Positions 8,460 to 16,479 of a stretch of 64,000 nt of DNA are shown in pieces. Each line of letters opens with the position of its first letter. The first letter of the stretch is position 1. The notes below the pieces were generated by a model. That model had not been told where the DNA came from and searched no databases. It was given only the letters and a program-made list of their open reading frames with translations. Source of the stretch: Burkholderia gladioli (lineage in GTDB: Bacteria > Pseudomonadota > Gammaproteobacteria > Burkholderiales > Burkholderiaceae); contig NZ_CP009322.1 of NCBI RefSeq assembly GCF_000959725.1, positions 3,863,514 through 3,927,513 of the forward strand. The letters are read 5' to 3'. Both the position numbers and the translations under genes were made by a program.

Positions 8460-8495
8460 GTTCGATATTCGATCTTATGTTCGTACATAGAACAT
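8460..8495. promoter_or_regulatory. PcaR-like operator cluster upstream of pcaF
   Basis: GTTCGATATTCGATC (8460-8474) resembles the published Pseudomonas PcaR box, GTTCGATAATCGCAC. A second GTTCG begins 19 bases later (8479), inside the inverted repeat ATGTTC-N7-GAACAT (8477-8495). The cluster starts just after the predicted transcription start. Confidence 0.62.
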
Positions 8496-8564
8496 CTTCG
8501 GAGCCAGGCCGCGAGTTTTCCGGCCTGGCTCCCGTTCCATCCGAACGAAGTTCCGGAGACAACC

Positions 8565-9767
8565 ATGACCGATGCATTCCTCTGCGACGCGATCCGTACC
8601 CCGATCGGGCGATACGGCGGCTCGCTGTCCAGCGTTCGTGCCGACGATCTCGGCGCCGTGCCGATCAAGGCGCTGATCGAGCGTAACCGCGATGTCGACT
8701 GGAGCGCGATCGACGACGTGATCTACGGCTGCGCCAACCAGGCCGGCGAAGACAACCGCAACGTCGCGCGCATGTCGGCGCTGCTGGGCGGCCTGCCGCA
8801 ATCCGTGCCGGGTTCGACGGTCAATCGCCTGTGCGGTTCCGGGATGGACGCGATCGGCATCGCCGCGCGCGCGATCAAGTCGGGCGAGGCGGGCCTGATG
8901 ATCGCGGGCGGCGTGGAGAGCATGAGCCGCGCGCCCTTCGTGATGGGCAAGGCCAGCAGCGCCTTCTCGCGCCAGGCCGAGATCTTCGACACGACCATCG
9001 GCTGGCGCTTCGTCAATCCGCTGATGAAGCAGCAATACGGCGTCGATTCGATGCCGGAGACGGGCGAGAACGTCGCCACCGACTACGGCGTGAGCCGCGC
9101 CGACCAGGATGCCTTCGCGCTGCGCAGCCAGCAGAAGGCGGCGCGCGCGCAGCAGGACGGCTCGCTGGCGCAGGAAATCGTCGCGGTCACGATCGCGCAG
9201 AAGAAGGGCGATCCGCTGGTGATCTCGCGCGACGAGCATCCGCGCGAGACCTCGCTGGAGGCGCTCGCCAAGCTCAAGGGCGTGGTGCGCCCCGACGGCA
9301 CGGTGACGGCCGGCAATGCCTCGGGCGTCAACGACGGCGCCTGCGCGCTGCTGGTCGCCAACGAGGAGAACGCCAAGCGCCATGGCCTGGTGCCGCGCGC
9401 GCGCATTCTCGGCATCGCCACCGCGGGCGTCGCGCCGCGCGTGATGGGCATCGGCCCGGCGCCGGCCTCGCAGAAGCTGCTGGCGCGCCTGGGCATGAGC
9501 ATCGACCAGTTCGACGTGATCGAGCTGAACGAAGCCTTCGCTTCGCAGGGCCTGGCGGTGCTGCGCATGCTCGGCGTGGCCGACGACGATCCCCGCGTCA
9601 ACCCGAACGGCGGCGCGATCGCGCTGGGCCACCCGCTCGGCGCCTCGGGCGCGCGCCTGGTGACCACCGCGATGTACCAGTTGCATCGCACCCAGGGCCG
9701 TTACGCGCTGTGCACGATGTGCATCGGCGTCGGCCAGGGCATCGCGCTGGCGATCGAGCGCGTCTGA
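8565..9767 (+). CDS. pcaF: Beta-ketoadipyl-CoA thiolase
   Basis: A 400-residue thiolase, the normal PcaF length. It cleaves 3-oxoadipyl-CoA to succinyl-CoA and acetyl-CoA in the last step of protocatechuate/catechol breakdown. The acylated cysteine is C90 in NRLCGSGMDAI; H356 (GGAIALGHPLGASG) and C386 (TMCIGVGQG) complete the active site. The N-terminal DAFLCDAIRTPIGRYGG block is typical of PcaF rather than acetoacetyl-CoA thiolases. Divergent pcaR and the intervening promoter/operators support the role. No other pca gene is in the window, so the rest of the pathway lies elsewhere. A strong terminator follows. Confidence 0.94.
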   Translation: MTDAFLCDAIRTPIGRYGGSLSSVRADDLGAVPIKALIERNRDVDWSAIDDVIYGCANQAGEDNRNVARMSALLGGLPQSVPGSTVNRLCGSGMDAIGIAARAIKSGEAGLMIAGGVESMSRAPFVMGKASSAFSRQAEIFDTTIGWRFVNPLMKQQYGVDSMPETGENVATDYGVSRADQDAFALRSQQKAARAQQDGSLAQEIVAVTIAQKKGDPLVISRDEHPRETSLEALAKLKGVVRPDGTVTAGNASGVNDGACALLVANEENAKRHGLVPRARILGIATAGVAPRVMGIGPAPASQKLLARLGMSIDQFDVIELNEAFASQGLAVLRMLGVADDDPRVNPNGGAIALGHPLGASGARLVTTAMYQLHRTQGRYALCTMCIGVGQGIALAIERV

Positions 9768-9790
9768 GTCGCGCGAAGCCGATCCCGCCG

Positions 9791-9832
9791 AACGGCGGAA
9801 CGCCCGGGGCATCCGGCGTTCCGCCGTTTTTT
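9791..9832 (+). terminator. Rho-independent terminator of pcaF
   Basis: 14-bp perfect stem (9791-9804 with 9815-9828) followed by six T residues (9827-9832). The T-run touches the stop codon of the opposing acetyltransferase gene. Confidence 0.93.
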
Positions 9833-10404
9833 CAGGTGCGAGGCGAGAGCGCCGGCCCCTCCAGATGAAGATCTTCCGGTTCGAGCGCGTACAGCGCCGG
9901 ATCGGGCGAGGCGCTGGGCGTGAAGCCCAGCCGCAGGTAGAAATCGATGGTGCCTTGCGAGGGCGTGGCCGACACATAGAGCCGCGCCGCGCCCATCGCG
10001 AGCGCCTGCGCGGCGGCCTCGCGATAGAGCTGCTCGCCCAGCCCGCAGCCGCGCCAGTCGTGGCTCACATGCAGGAACTTCAGTTGCCGCAGCTCGCCGT
10101 TCGCGCCAATCGGCCGGCTGTCGACGATCACCGCCGCGACCAGCCGCGCGCCGTCGAAGCTGCCCAGGCACCAGCCGCCGCGATCGTGGCAGTCGAGCAG
10201 GAGCGGCGTGTAGTGCTCGGCCTCGCCTTCAGGCCAGCCTTCGACATCGTGGAATTCCGGCACGCGCTGCAGCGCGCCGTCGCGCAGCACGTACATGTGG
10301 TGGATGATTTCGCGCCGGTCGATGGTCCAGACCAAGGGCAGCTCGTCGCGCGTCAGCACGCGCCCGGCCAGCGCGTCGCGCTCGGCGCGGCTTCGGCGGT
10401 TCAC
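9832..10404 (-). CDS. GNAT-family N-acetyltransferase
   Basis: 190 residues. The acetyl-CoA binding core is visible as LKFLHVSHDWRGCGLGEQLY followed by the helix and the strand GAARLYVSATPSQGTIDFYLRLGF, giving a complete GNAT fold in the C-terminal half. The N-terminal part contains a VWTIDRREIIHHMY segment common in uncharacterised GNAT proteins. The start is the GTG at 10404, which overlaps the upstream methyltransferase stop (GTGA), so the two genes are translationally coupled. The acceptor substrate is unknown. Confidence 0.83.
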   Translation of the reverse strand: MNRRSRAERDALAGRVLTRDELPLVWTIDRREIIHHMYVLRDGALQRVPEFHDVEGWPEGEAEHYTPLLLDCHDRGGWCLGSFDGARLVAAVIVDSRPIGANGELRQLKFLHVSHDWRGCGLGEQLYREAAAQALAMGAARLYVSATPSQGTIDFYLRLGFTPSASPDPALYALEPEDLHLEGPALSPRT

Positions 10405-11291
10405 GCCGCCGCCCGATGCGCGGCGATCGCGTACATCAGCGGCAGCCGTGGCATGCCGGCGGGCGGCACCATGCGATGCCCGTCCAGTTCCTCCATGTCG
10501 TCGAAGCCCTTCCAGCCGTTCGCGTAGGGATACTCGTCGAGGCTGTCGATCGCGAGCCCGGCCGCGACCAGCGCATTCACCACCTCGCCGATTCCCCACA
10601 TGAACTCGTAGCTCGGATGCGGGTTCGCGAAATCGACCACGCCCGGCTGGTCGTGCCGCGCGCCGAGCCCCGTGCCGGAAGCCGCCACGTAATCGCCGAC
10701 GCCGGCCGCCTCCAGGTTCGCCTCGCGCTTGAAATAGTCGTAGCCGGGTTTCCAGTGCGGATCGAAGTACAGCGCGAAGGGATGGAATTCGACCATCGCG
10801 AAGCGCCCGCCCGGTGCCAGCAGGCCGGCGATGCCCTGGGCCCAGGCGCGCAGGTCCGAGAGCCAGCAGATCGCGCCGTAGGAGATGAACACGCGCTCGA
10901 AGCGCTCGCCGCGCGCGGCGGCCTCGGGCATCCAGTCGAGCACGTCGGCGCGCTCGAAGCGCGCGGGCAGGTTCGCGTCGGCCGACAGGCGCCGCGCGAA
11001 GTCGATCGCCTCGTCCGAGATATCGACGCCGGTCACCTGCGCGCCCAGGCGTGCCAGGCTCAGCGTGTCCTGCCCGGCATTGCATTGCAGGTGCAGCAGC
11101 CGCAAGCCGGCGATTTCACCCAGCAAGTCGAGTTCTTCCGGAAACAGCGTCGAGCCGCCATCGCGGAAAAAGGCCGCCTGGTCGCCTTTATGGCTGTTAT
11201 GCGCGACGGTTGCCGTATTCCAGGACAGCCGATTCCGCTCGTGCAGTTCTTTTTTCATGGGAATGATTCTGTGCTTGAAGGGATCGGTCAC
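10401..11291 (-). CDS. Class I SAM-dependent methyltransferase
   Basis: About 296 residues with the Rossmann methyltransferase core: RLLHLQCNAGQDTLSLARLGAQ fits motif I, VTGVDISDEAIDFARR motif II, and a later hydrophobic strand with GGRFAMVEFHPF motif IV/V. The start is taken as the GTG at 11291 because AAGGA is 8 bases upstream; an ATG at 11258 is an alternative without a good ribosome binding site. It is coupled to a GNAT acetyltransferase downstream. The methyl acceptor is not evident. Confidence 0.85.
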   Translation of the reverse strand: MTDPFKHRIIPMKKELHERNRLSWNTATVAHNSHKGDQAAFFRDGGSTLFPEELDLLGEIAGLRLLHLQCNAGQDTLSLARLGAQVTGVDISDEAIDFARRLSADANLPARFERADVLDWMPEAAARGERFERVFISYGAICWLSDLRAWAQGIAGLLAPGGRFAMVEFHPFALYFDPHWKPGYDYFKREANLEAAGVGDYVAASGTGLGARHDQPGVVDFANPHPSYEFMWGIGEVVNALVAAGLAIDSLDEYPYANGWKGFDDMEELDGHRMVPPAGMPRLPLMYAIAAHRAAA

Positions 11292-11391
11292 GCCGCATCC
11301 TTGTTATGGTTTTCTCAGGTGCCGCCATCCTCGCATTATTTGATCGAGATCATGTGGAGAACAGAATCGAATAATTTATTCGTCTGATGGG

Positions 11392-11418
11392 TAAGGTTTT
11401 CCGCCTGGCTGCCGACAA
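11392..11418 (+). promoter_or_regulatory. Sigma-28 (FliA) flagellar-class promoter for the Aer-like receptor
   Basis: TAAGGTTT (11392-11399), exactly 11 bases, then GCCGACAA (11411-11418). The enterobacterial sigma-28 consensus is TAAAGTTT-N11-GCCGATAA, so 14 of 16 positions match with ideal spacing. It points at the chemoreceptor gene whose ATG is 135 bases downstream. Confidence 0.84.
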
Positions 11419-11552
11419 AAAAGAGATGAGCCCGCGGCCGTCGCCGGGCCGCGTCGATCGGCGCGGCGCCCGGCGCGCGGCGCGGGCCGCCAGGACCAAC
11501 CGACCCAGAAAGAAGCCGCGGCGCCACGAGCGCCGTGCGCCGGAGCCCGCGA

Positions 11553-13097
11553 ATGCGCAATAACCAGCCGGTCACGCAGCACGAATACGAATTTCCCGAA
11601 GACTCGACCCTGATGTCGACCACGCGCGCCGACGGCACGATCACCTACGCGAACGCGACCTTCGTGCAGGTCAGCGGTTTCACGCCCGAGGAGCTGGTGG
11701 GTTCGCCGCACAACATCGTGCGTCACCCCGACATGCCGCGCGAGGCCTTCGCCGACATGTGGGCCACCATCCAGGGCGGCGAGCCGTGGATGGCGCTGGT
11801 CAAGAACCGCCGCAAGAACGGCGATCACTACTGGGTGCGCGCCAATGCCGTGCCGCTGATGCGCAACGGCGAGCCGCAGGGCTACATGTCGGTGCGCACC
11901 AAGGCCACGCCCGAGGACATCGCGGCGGCCGAGGCGCTGTACCGCGACTTCCGCGAGGGCCGCGCGCGCGGCCGGCGCTTCCACAAGGGCGTGGTGATCC
12001 GCGGCGGGATCGGGCGGCTCGGCTCGCTGCTGAAGACCATGTCGGTGCGCACCCGCATGTACCTGCCGATGGCGGCGCTGGTGCCGGTGGTGACGGGCGG
12101 TGCCTGGGCCTCGGGCGTGACGGGCTGGCCGCTGGCCGGCGTGGCGGCCAGCACCGCGGTGGCGGCGGGCCTGATCGTGGCCTGGCTCGATGCGCAGATC
12201 GCGCGGCCGCTGCGCGCGGTGCGCCGGCGCGCGCTACGGGTGGCCACCGGTGAGAGCCGCGACGGCCCGGCCGTCACGCGCGTCGACGAGATCGGCATGA
12301 CCTTGCGCACCATCGACCAGCTCGGGCTGATGTTCCGCTGGCTGGTGGACGACGTCAGCGAGCAGGTGCTGAACGTGCAGCGCGCCAGCAGCGAGATCGC
12401 GCAGGGCAATAACGACCTGAGCGCGCGCACCGAGCAGGCCGCCACGGCGGTCCAGCAGACCGCGTCCTCGATGGCGCAGATGACGGCCACCGTCTCCAGC
12501 AATGCCGCCACCGCCTCGCAGGCGAACCAATTGGCGGTGTCGGCCAGCGACGCGGCCTCGCGCGGCGGCCACGCGGTCGGCGAGATCGTCGGCACCATGA
12601 ACGAGATCACCGACAGCTCGCGTCGCATCTCCGACATCATCGGCGTGATCGACGGCATTGCCTTCCAGACCAATATCCTGGCGCTCAACGCCGCCGTCGA
12701 GGCGGCGCGCGCGGGCGAGCAGGGCCGCGGCTTCGCGGTGGTGGCGGGCGAGGTGCGTGCGCTCGCGCAGCGCAGCGCGAACGCGGCCAAGGAGATCAAG
12801 ACCCTGATCGAGAACAGCGTCGAGCGTGTCGCCTCGGGCTCGCGCCGCGTCGACGACGCCGGCCGCACCATGGACGACCTGGTGGTGCAGGTCAAGCGCG
12901 TGGCTGACCTGATCGCCGAGATCAGCTCCTCGACCGCCGAGCAGAGCGTGGGCGTCGAGCAGGTCGACCGCGCCGTGGTCGACCTCGACAACATCACCCA
13001 GCAGAACGCGGCCCTGGTGGAGCAGAGCGCGGCCGCCTCGGAAAGCCTGCGCCAGCAGGCCACCTCGCTGGTCGACGCGGTCGGCGTGTTCCGCTGA
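11553..13097 (+). CDS. Aer-like methyl-accepting chemotaxis protein with PAS sensor
   Basis: 514 residues. The N-terminus [15 protein letters not shown] and the following PAS domain (about 15-115, with [21 protein letters not shown]) match Aer-type redox/aerotaxis receptors that bind FAD. Two adjoining hydrophobic segments near 165-215 anchor it in the membrane. A HAMP-like region and the cytoplasmic signalling domain follow, with the conserved hairpin around [20 protein letters not shown]. Start fixed by the conserved Aer N-terminus. A well-matched sigma-28 promoter upstream ties it to the flagellar regulon. FAD binding is inferred from family, not shown. Confidence 0.92.
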   Translation: MRNNQPVTQHEYEFPEDSTLMSTTRADGTITYANATFVQVSGFTPEELVGSPHNIVRHPDMPREAFADMWATIQGGEPWMALVKNRRKNGDHYWVRANAVPLMRNGEPQGYMSVRTKATPEDIAAAEALYRDFREGRARGRRFHKGVVIRGGIGRLGSLLKTMSVRTRMYLPMAALVPVVTGGAWASGVTGWPLAGVAASTAVAAGLIVAWLDAQIARPLRAVRRRALRVATGESRDGPAVTRVDEIGMTLRTIDQLGLMFRWLVDDVSEQVLNVQRASSEIAQGNNDLSARTEQAATAVQQTASSMAQMTATVSSNAATASQANQLAVSASDAASRGGHAVGEIVGTMNEITDSSRRISDIIGVIDGIAFQTNILALNAAVEAARAGEQGRGFAVVAGEVRALAQRSANAAKEIKTLIENSVERVASGSRRVDDAGRTMDDLVVQVKRVADLIAEISSSTAEQSVGVEQVDRAVVDLDNITQQNAALVEQSAAASESLRQQATSLVDAVGVFR

Positions 13098-13188
13098 GCG
13101 CCTGGGAGCCTCGCGCCCGGCATGCGCGGCCGGGCGCCTCCCTTTCTCGATCGACCGCGCGCATCGAAACGAATCAGGGCGGATCGCG

Positions 13189-13389
13189 ATGGCGACCTAT
13201 CGGGACATACAGACTTACGTGAAGGAGCGCTACGGCATCGTCGCGCAAAGCGGCTGGATCGCGCATGTGAAGGAGCTCAACGGCCTGCCGATCAAGAGCC
13301 TGCGCAAGACCACGCGGCTCAAGCAGTGCCCGCAGCAGTGGCGCGGCGCGATCGAGGAGGCGATGCGCCATTTCGGCTGGCTCGGCTGA
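13189..13389 (+). CDS. Small conserved protein of unknown function
   Basis: 66 residues, basic and soluble. It has the pattern ATYRDIQTYVK, then SGWIAHVKELNGLPI and a C-terminal AIEEAMRHFGWL, which I recognise as a conserved small protein family found across proteobacteria without an assigned role. It has no signal peptide or membrane segment. It follows the chemoreceptor by 91 bases on the same strand and is followed by a hairpin. Confidence 0.72.
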   Translation: MATYRDIQTYVKERYGIVAQSGWIAHVKELNGLPIKSLRKTTRLKQCPQQWRGAIEEAMRHFGWLG

Positions 13390-13416
13390 GCCGATTCGAG
13401 GCGGCGCGCGCCCATG

Positions 13417-13452
13417 AAAAAACGCCTTCGCGGCGGCTGCCGCGAAGGCGTT
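13417..13452 (-). terminator. Bidirectional-type terminator between the small protein and gabD
   Basis: A 14-bp perfect stem (13421-13434 with 13439-13452) with a GGCT loop. On the minus strand it is followed by a run of T (A-run at 13417-13422 on plus), so it mainly ends the gabT-gabD transcript. Confidence 0.88.
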
Positions 13453-13498
13453 TCGTCGTCCGGAGCACGACGGGCCCGTGCTCGGGCCCGGCCGTGCC

Positions 13499-14965
13499 TC
13501 ACACCGCGAGACACAGATACTTGATCACCACGTAGTCGTCGATGCCGTAGTGCGAGCCCTCGCGGCCGAGGCCCGATTGCTTGACGCCGCCGAACGGCGC
13601 CACCTCGTTCGAGATCAGGCCGGTGTTGATGCCGACCATGCCGTATTCGAGCGCCTCGGCGACGCGCCAGACGCGGCCGATGTCGCGGCTGTAGAAGTAG
13701 GCGGCCAGGCCGAACTCGGTGTCGTTCGCGAAGCCGATCACTTCCTCGTCGGAGGCGAAGCGGAACAGCGGCGCGAGCGGGCCGAAGGTTTCCTCCTTCG
13801 CGACCTTCATGTCGGGCGTCACGCCCGTCAGCACGGTCGGCTCGAAGAAGCCGTGCCCGAGCGCGTGGCGCTTGCCGCCCGTGGCGATGCTGGCGCCCTT
13901 GGCGAGCGCGTCCTCGATATGCGCCTCGACCTTCAGCACGGCCGCCTCGTTGATCAGCGGGCCCTGCATCACGCCGGCCTCGGTGCCGCGTCCCACCTTG
14001 AGCTTCTCGACCGCGGCCGCGAGCTTGGCGGCGAACGCGTCATAGACCTTGTCGTGCACGTAGAACCGATTGGTGCACACGCAGGTCTGGCCGCTGTTGC
14101 GGTACTTCGAGGCGATCGCGCCCTCTACGGCCGCATCGAGATCGGCATCGTCGAACACGATGAAGGGCGCGTTGCCGCCCAGTTCGAGCGAGACCTTCTT
14201 GACGGTCGGCGCGCACTGCGCCATCAGCAGGCGGCCCACCGGCGTCGAGCCGGTGAACGAGAGCTTGCGCACCGTGGCGTTGCCGGTCAGCTCGCCGCCG
14301 ATCGCCTTCGGGTCGCCGGTGACCACGCTGAACACGCCGGCCGGCACGCCCGCGCGCTCGGCCAGCACGGCCAGCGCGAGCGCCGAGAACGGCGTGGCCT
14401 CGGCCGGCTTGACCACGATCGGGCAGCCCGCCGCCAGCGCCGGGCCGACCTTGCGGGTGATCATCGCGGCCGGGAAATTCCACGGCGTGATCGCGGCGCA
14501 GACGCCCACCGGCTCCTTGGTGACGACGATGCGCTTGTCGCCGGCCGGGGTCGGGATGGTGTCGCCATAGACGCGCTTGCCTTCCTCGGCGAACCACTCG
14601 ATGAAGGAGGCGGCGTAGAGGATCTCGCCGCGGGCCTCGGCCAGCGGCTTGCCCTGCTCGGTGGTGAGGATCAGCGCGAGATCGTCGGCGTGCGCGAGCA
14701 TCAGCTCGTACCACTTGCGCAGGATGGCGGCGCGCTCCTTGGCGGTGCGGCGGCGCCAGGCCGGCCAGGCGGCGTTGGCCGCCTCGATGGCGCGGCGCGT
14801 CTCGGCCGCGCCGGCCAGCGGCACGCTGCCGAGCAGTTCGCCGTTGGCGGGGTTGCGGACTTCGAAGCTGGCGCCATTGGCGGCGCCTTGCCATTCGCCG
14901 GCCAGGTAGATCTGCTGGCGGAACAGCGAGGGATCCTTCAGTGCTGCGGTGAATTCGGTGCTCAT
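13499..14965 (-). CDS. gabD: NADP-type succinate-semialdehyde dehydrogenase
   Basis: A 488-residue aldehyde dehydrogenase oxidising succinate semialdehyde to succinate, the second step of GABA breakdown. The catalytic Cys is C295 in NSGQTCVCTNR and the general base E261 in LELGGNAPFIVFDDAD; the NAD(P)-loop is FTGSTPVG (237-244). Length and N-terminal DPSLFRQQIYLAGEW agree with GabD. The start is the ATG at 14965; a long in-frame extension upstream runs antisense-like through gabT and is not used. It lies 95 bases downstream of gabT on the same strand, with a hairpin in the gap, and is terminated by the 13417-13452 stem. Confidence 0.96.
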   Translation of the reverse strand: MSTEFTAALKDPSLFRQQIYLAGEWQGAANGASFEVRNPANGELLGSVPLAGAAETRRAIEAANAAWPAWRRRTAKERAAILRKWYELMLAHADDLALILTTEQGKPLAEARGEILYAASFIEWFAEEGKRVYGDTIPTPAGDKRIVVTKEPVGVCAAITPWNFPAAMITRKVGPALAAGCPIVVKPAEATPFSALALAVLAERAGVPAGVFSVVTGDPKAIGGELTGNATVRKLSFTGSTPVGRLLMAQCAPTVKKVSLELGGNAPFIVFDDADLDAAVEGAIASKYRNSGQTCVCTNRFYVHDKVYDAFAAKLAAAVEKLKVGRGTEAGVMQGPLINEAAVLKVEAHIEDALAKGASIATGGKRHALGHGFFEPTVLTGVTPDMKVAKEETFGPLAPLFRFASDEEVIGFANDTEFGLAAYFYSRDIGRVWRVAEALEYGMVGINTGLISNEVAPFGGVKQSGLGREGSHYGIDDYVVIKYLCLAV

Positions 14966-15010
14966 GCCTTGCCTCTGGATGCGGATGCCGTTGCGATGCG
15001 GTGAACGTGA

Positions 15011-15040
15011 CAAGCCGCGTTCACGGCGGAACGCGGCTTG
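15011..15040 (-). other. Intercistronic hairpin between gabT and gabD
   Basis: A 12-bp perfect inverted repeat (15011-15022 with 15029-15040) and a 6-base loop, without a T-run. It could stabilise or process the gabT-gabD message, or reduce gabD expression. Confidence 0.55.
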
Positions 15041-15060
15041 GCGGGCGATGCCGGTGGACC

Positions 15061-16344
15061 TCAGGCGGCGACGCCGACGGTTTCCTTCAGCACTTCCTCC
15101 AGGATGCCGAGCGCCTCGTCGAACACGGCGTCCTGGATCGTCAGCGGGAACAGGAAGCGCACCACGTTCGAGTACACGCCGCACACCAGCAGCAACAGCC
15201 CGCGCTCGAGCGCGCGCGCCTGCACGCGCTTGGTGAAATCGGCATCGGGCTCCTGCGTGCCGGCCTTGAAGAACTCGACCGCCACCATCGCGCCCGGGCC
15301 GCGCACGTCGACGATCTGCGGCACCTCCGATTGCAGCGCCGAGAGCTTCGCCTTCAGCTTGTCGCCGAGCGCGGTGGCGCGCGCTTCCAGCTTTTCCTCG
15401 TCGATGATGTCGAGCACCGCGTGGGCCGCGGCCACCGCCAGCGGGTTGCCCGCGTAGGTGCCGCCCAGGCCGCCGGGCGCGGCCGCGTCCATCACGTCGG
15501 CGCGGCCGACCACGCCCGACAGCGGCATGCCGCCGGCCAGGCTCTTGGCCATGGTGGTGAGGTCCGGCAGCACGTCGTAGTGCTGCATCGCGAACAGCTT
15601 GCCGGTGCGCGCGAAGCCGGTCTGCACTTCGTCGGCGATCAGCACGATGCCGTGTTCGTCGCAGATCTTGCGCAGGCCGCGCACGAAATCGGCCGGCGCC
15701 GCGTAGAAGCCGCCTTCGCCCTGCACCGGTTCGAAGATGATCGCGGCGACGCGCTTCGGATCGATGTCGGCCTTGAACAGCATGTCGATCGCCTTCAGCG
15801 AGTCGGCCACGCTGATGCCGTGCAGCGCGTTCGGATAGGGGGCGTGGAACACGTCGCCCGGGAACGGGCCGAAGTTCAGCTTGTAGGGCGCGACCTTGCC
15901 GGTCAGCGCCATGCCCATCATGGTGCGGCCATGGAAGCCGCCGGCGAAGGCGATCACGCCCGGCCGGCCGGTGAAGGCGCGCGCCATCTTGACGGCGTTC
16001 TCGACGGCCTCGGCGCCGGTGGTGAAGAAGGCCGCCTTCTTGGCCTGGCTGCCCGGCGCGCGGGCGATGATCTTCTCGGCCAGCTCGACGTAGGACGCGT
16101 AGGGGACGATCTGGTAGGCGGTATGCGTGAAGCACTCGAGCTGCTCGGCGATCGCCTTGACCAGCTTCGGATGACGGTGGCCGGTGTTCATCACGGCGAT
16201 GCCGGCGGCGAAGTCGATGAAGCGGCGGCCCTCGACGTCCCACAGTTCGGCGTTCTCGGCGCGCGCGGCGTAGAAATCGCACATCACGCCAACGCCACGC
16301 GGCGTGGCGGCGTTCTTGCGGGCTTGCAGGTCGGCATTCTTCAC
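15061..16344 (-). CDS. gabT: 4-aminobutyrate aminotransferase
   Basis: A 427-residue class III PLP aminotransferase that moves the amino group of GABA to 2-oxoglutarate, giving succinate semialdehyde for GabD. The PLP lysine is K267 (LTTMAKSLAGGMPLSG). The IADEVQTGFARTG block, FHGRTMMGMALTG and EPVQGEGGF are diagnostic for the GabT group. Length is normal. It is transcribed with gabD and divergent from a MocR-type regulator, the usual GabR arrangement, across 135 bases that contain a perfect palindrome. Confidence 0.95.
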   Translation of the reverse strand: MKNADLQARKNAATPRGVGVMCDFYAARAENAELWDVEGRRFIDFAAGIAVMNTGHRHPKLVKAIAEQLECFTHTAYQIVPYASYVELAEKIIARAPGSQAKKAAFFTTGAEAVENAVKMARAFTGRPGVIAFAGGFHGRTMMGMALTGKVAPYKLNFGPFPGDVFHAPYPNALHGISVADSLKAIDMLFKADIDPKRVAAIIFEPVQGEGGFYAAPADFVRGLRKICDEHGIVLIADEVQTGFARTGKLFAMQHYDVLPDLTTMAKSLAGGMPLSGVVGRADVMDAAAPGGLGGTYAGNPLAVAAAHAVLDIIDEEKLEARATALGDKLKAKLSALQSEVPQIVDVRGPGAMVAVEFFKAGTQEPDADFTKRVQARALERGLLLLVCGVYSNVVRFLFPLTIQDAVFDEALGILEEVLKETVGVAA

Positions 16345-16432
16345 GGGGATCTCCTTCCAGTCGGTCGATTCGGTTCGGTCAAGCGATGAGGGCCGCGGGA
16401 GCGCGGCCGATGGAGACGACTATAATCAGATT

Positions 16433-16453
16433 TGGCTCTGAAAATCAGAGCCA
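16433..16453. promoter_or_regulatory. Palindromic operator between gabT and the MocR-type regulator
   Basis: TGGCTCTGA-aaa-TCAGAGCCA is a perfect 9-bp inverted repeat. AATCAGA also occurs upstream at 16424-16430, giving a direct repeat of part of the arm. TATAAT at 16421-16426 adjoins it. The position suits control of both divergent genes. Confidence 0.66.
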
Positions 16454-16479
16454 TTCCTGTAAATATCTAGGAGCCAATT

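Noticed and set aside
13499..16282. A single 927-codon frame covering gabD and part of gabT
   Set aside because: The upstream part is an out-of-frame read of gabT. GabD starts at the ATG at 14965.
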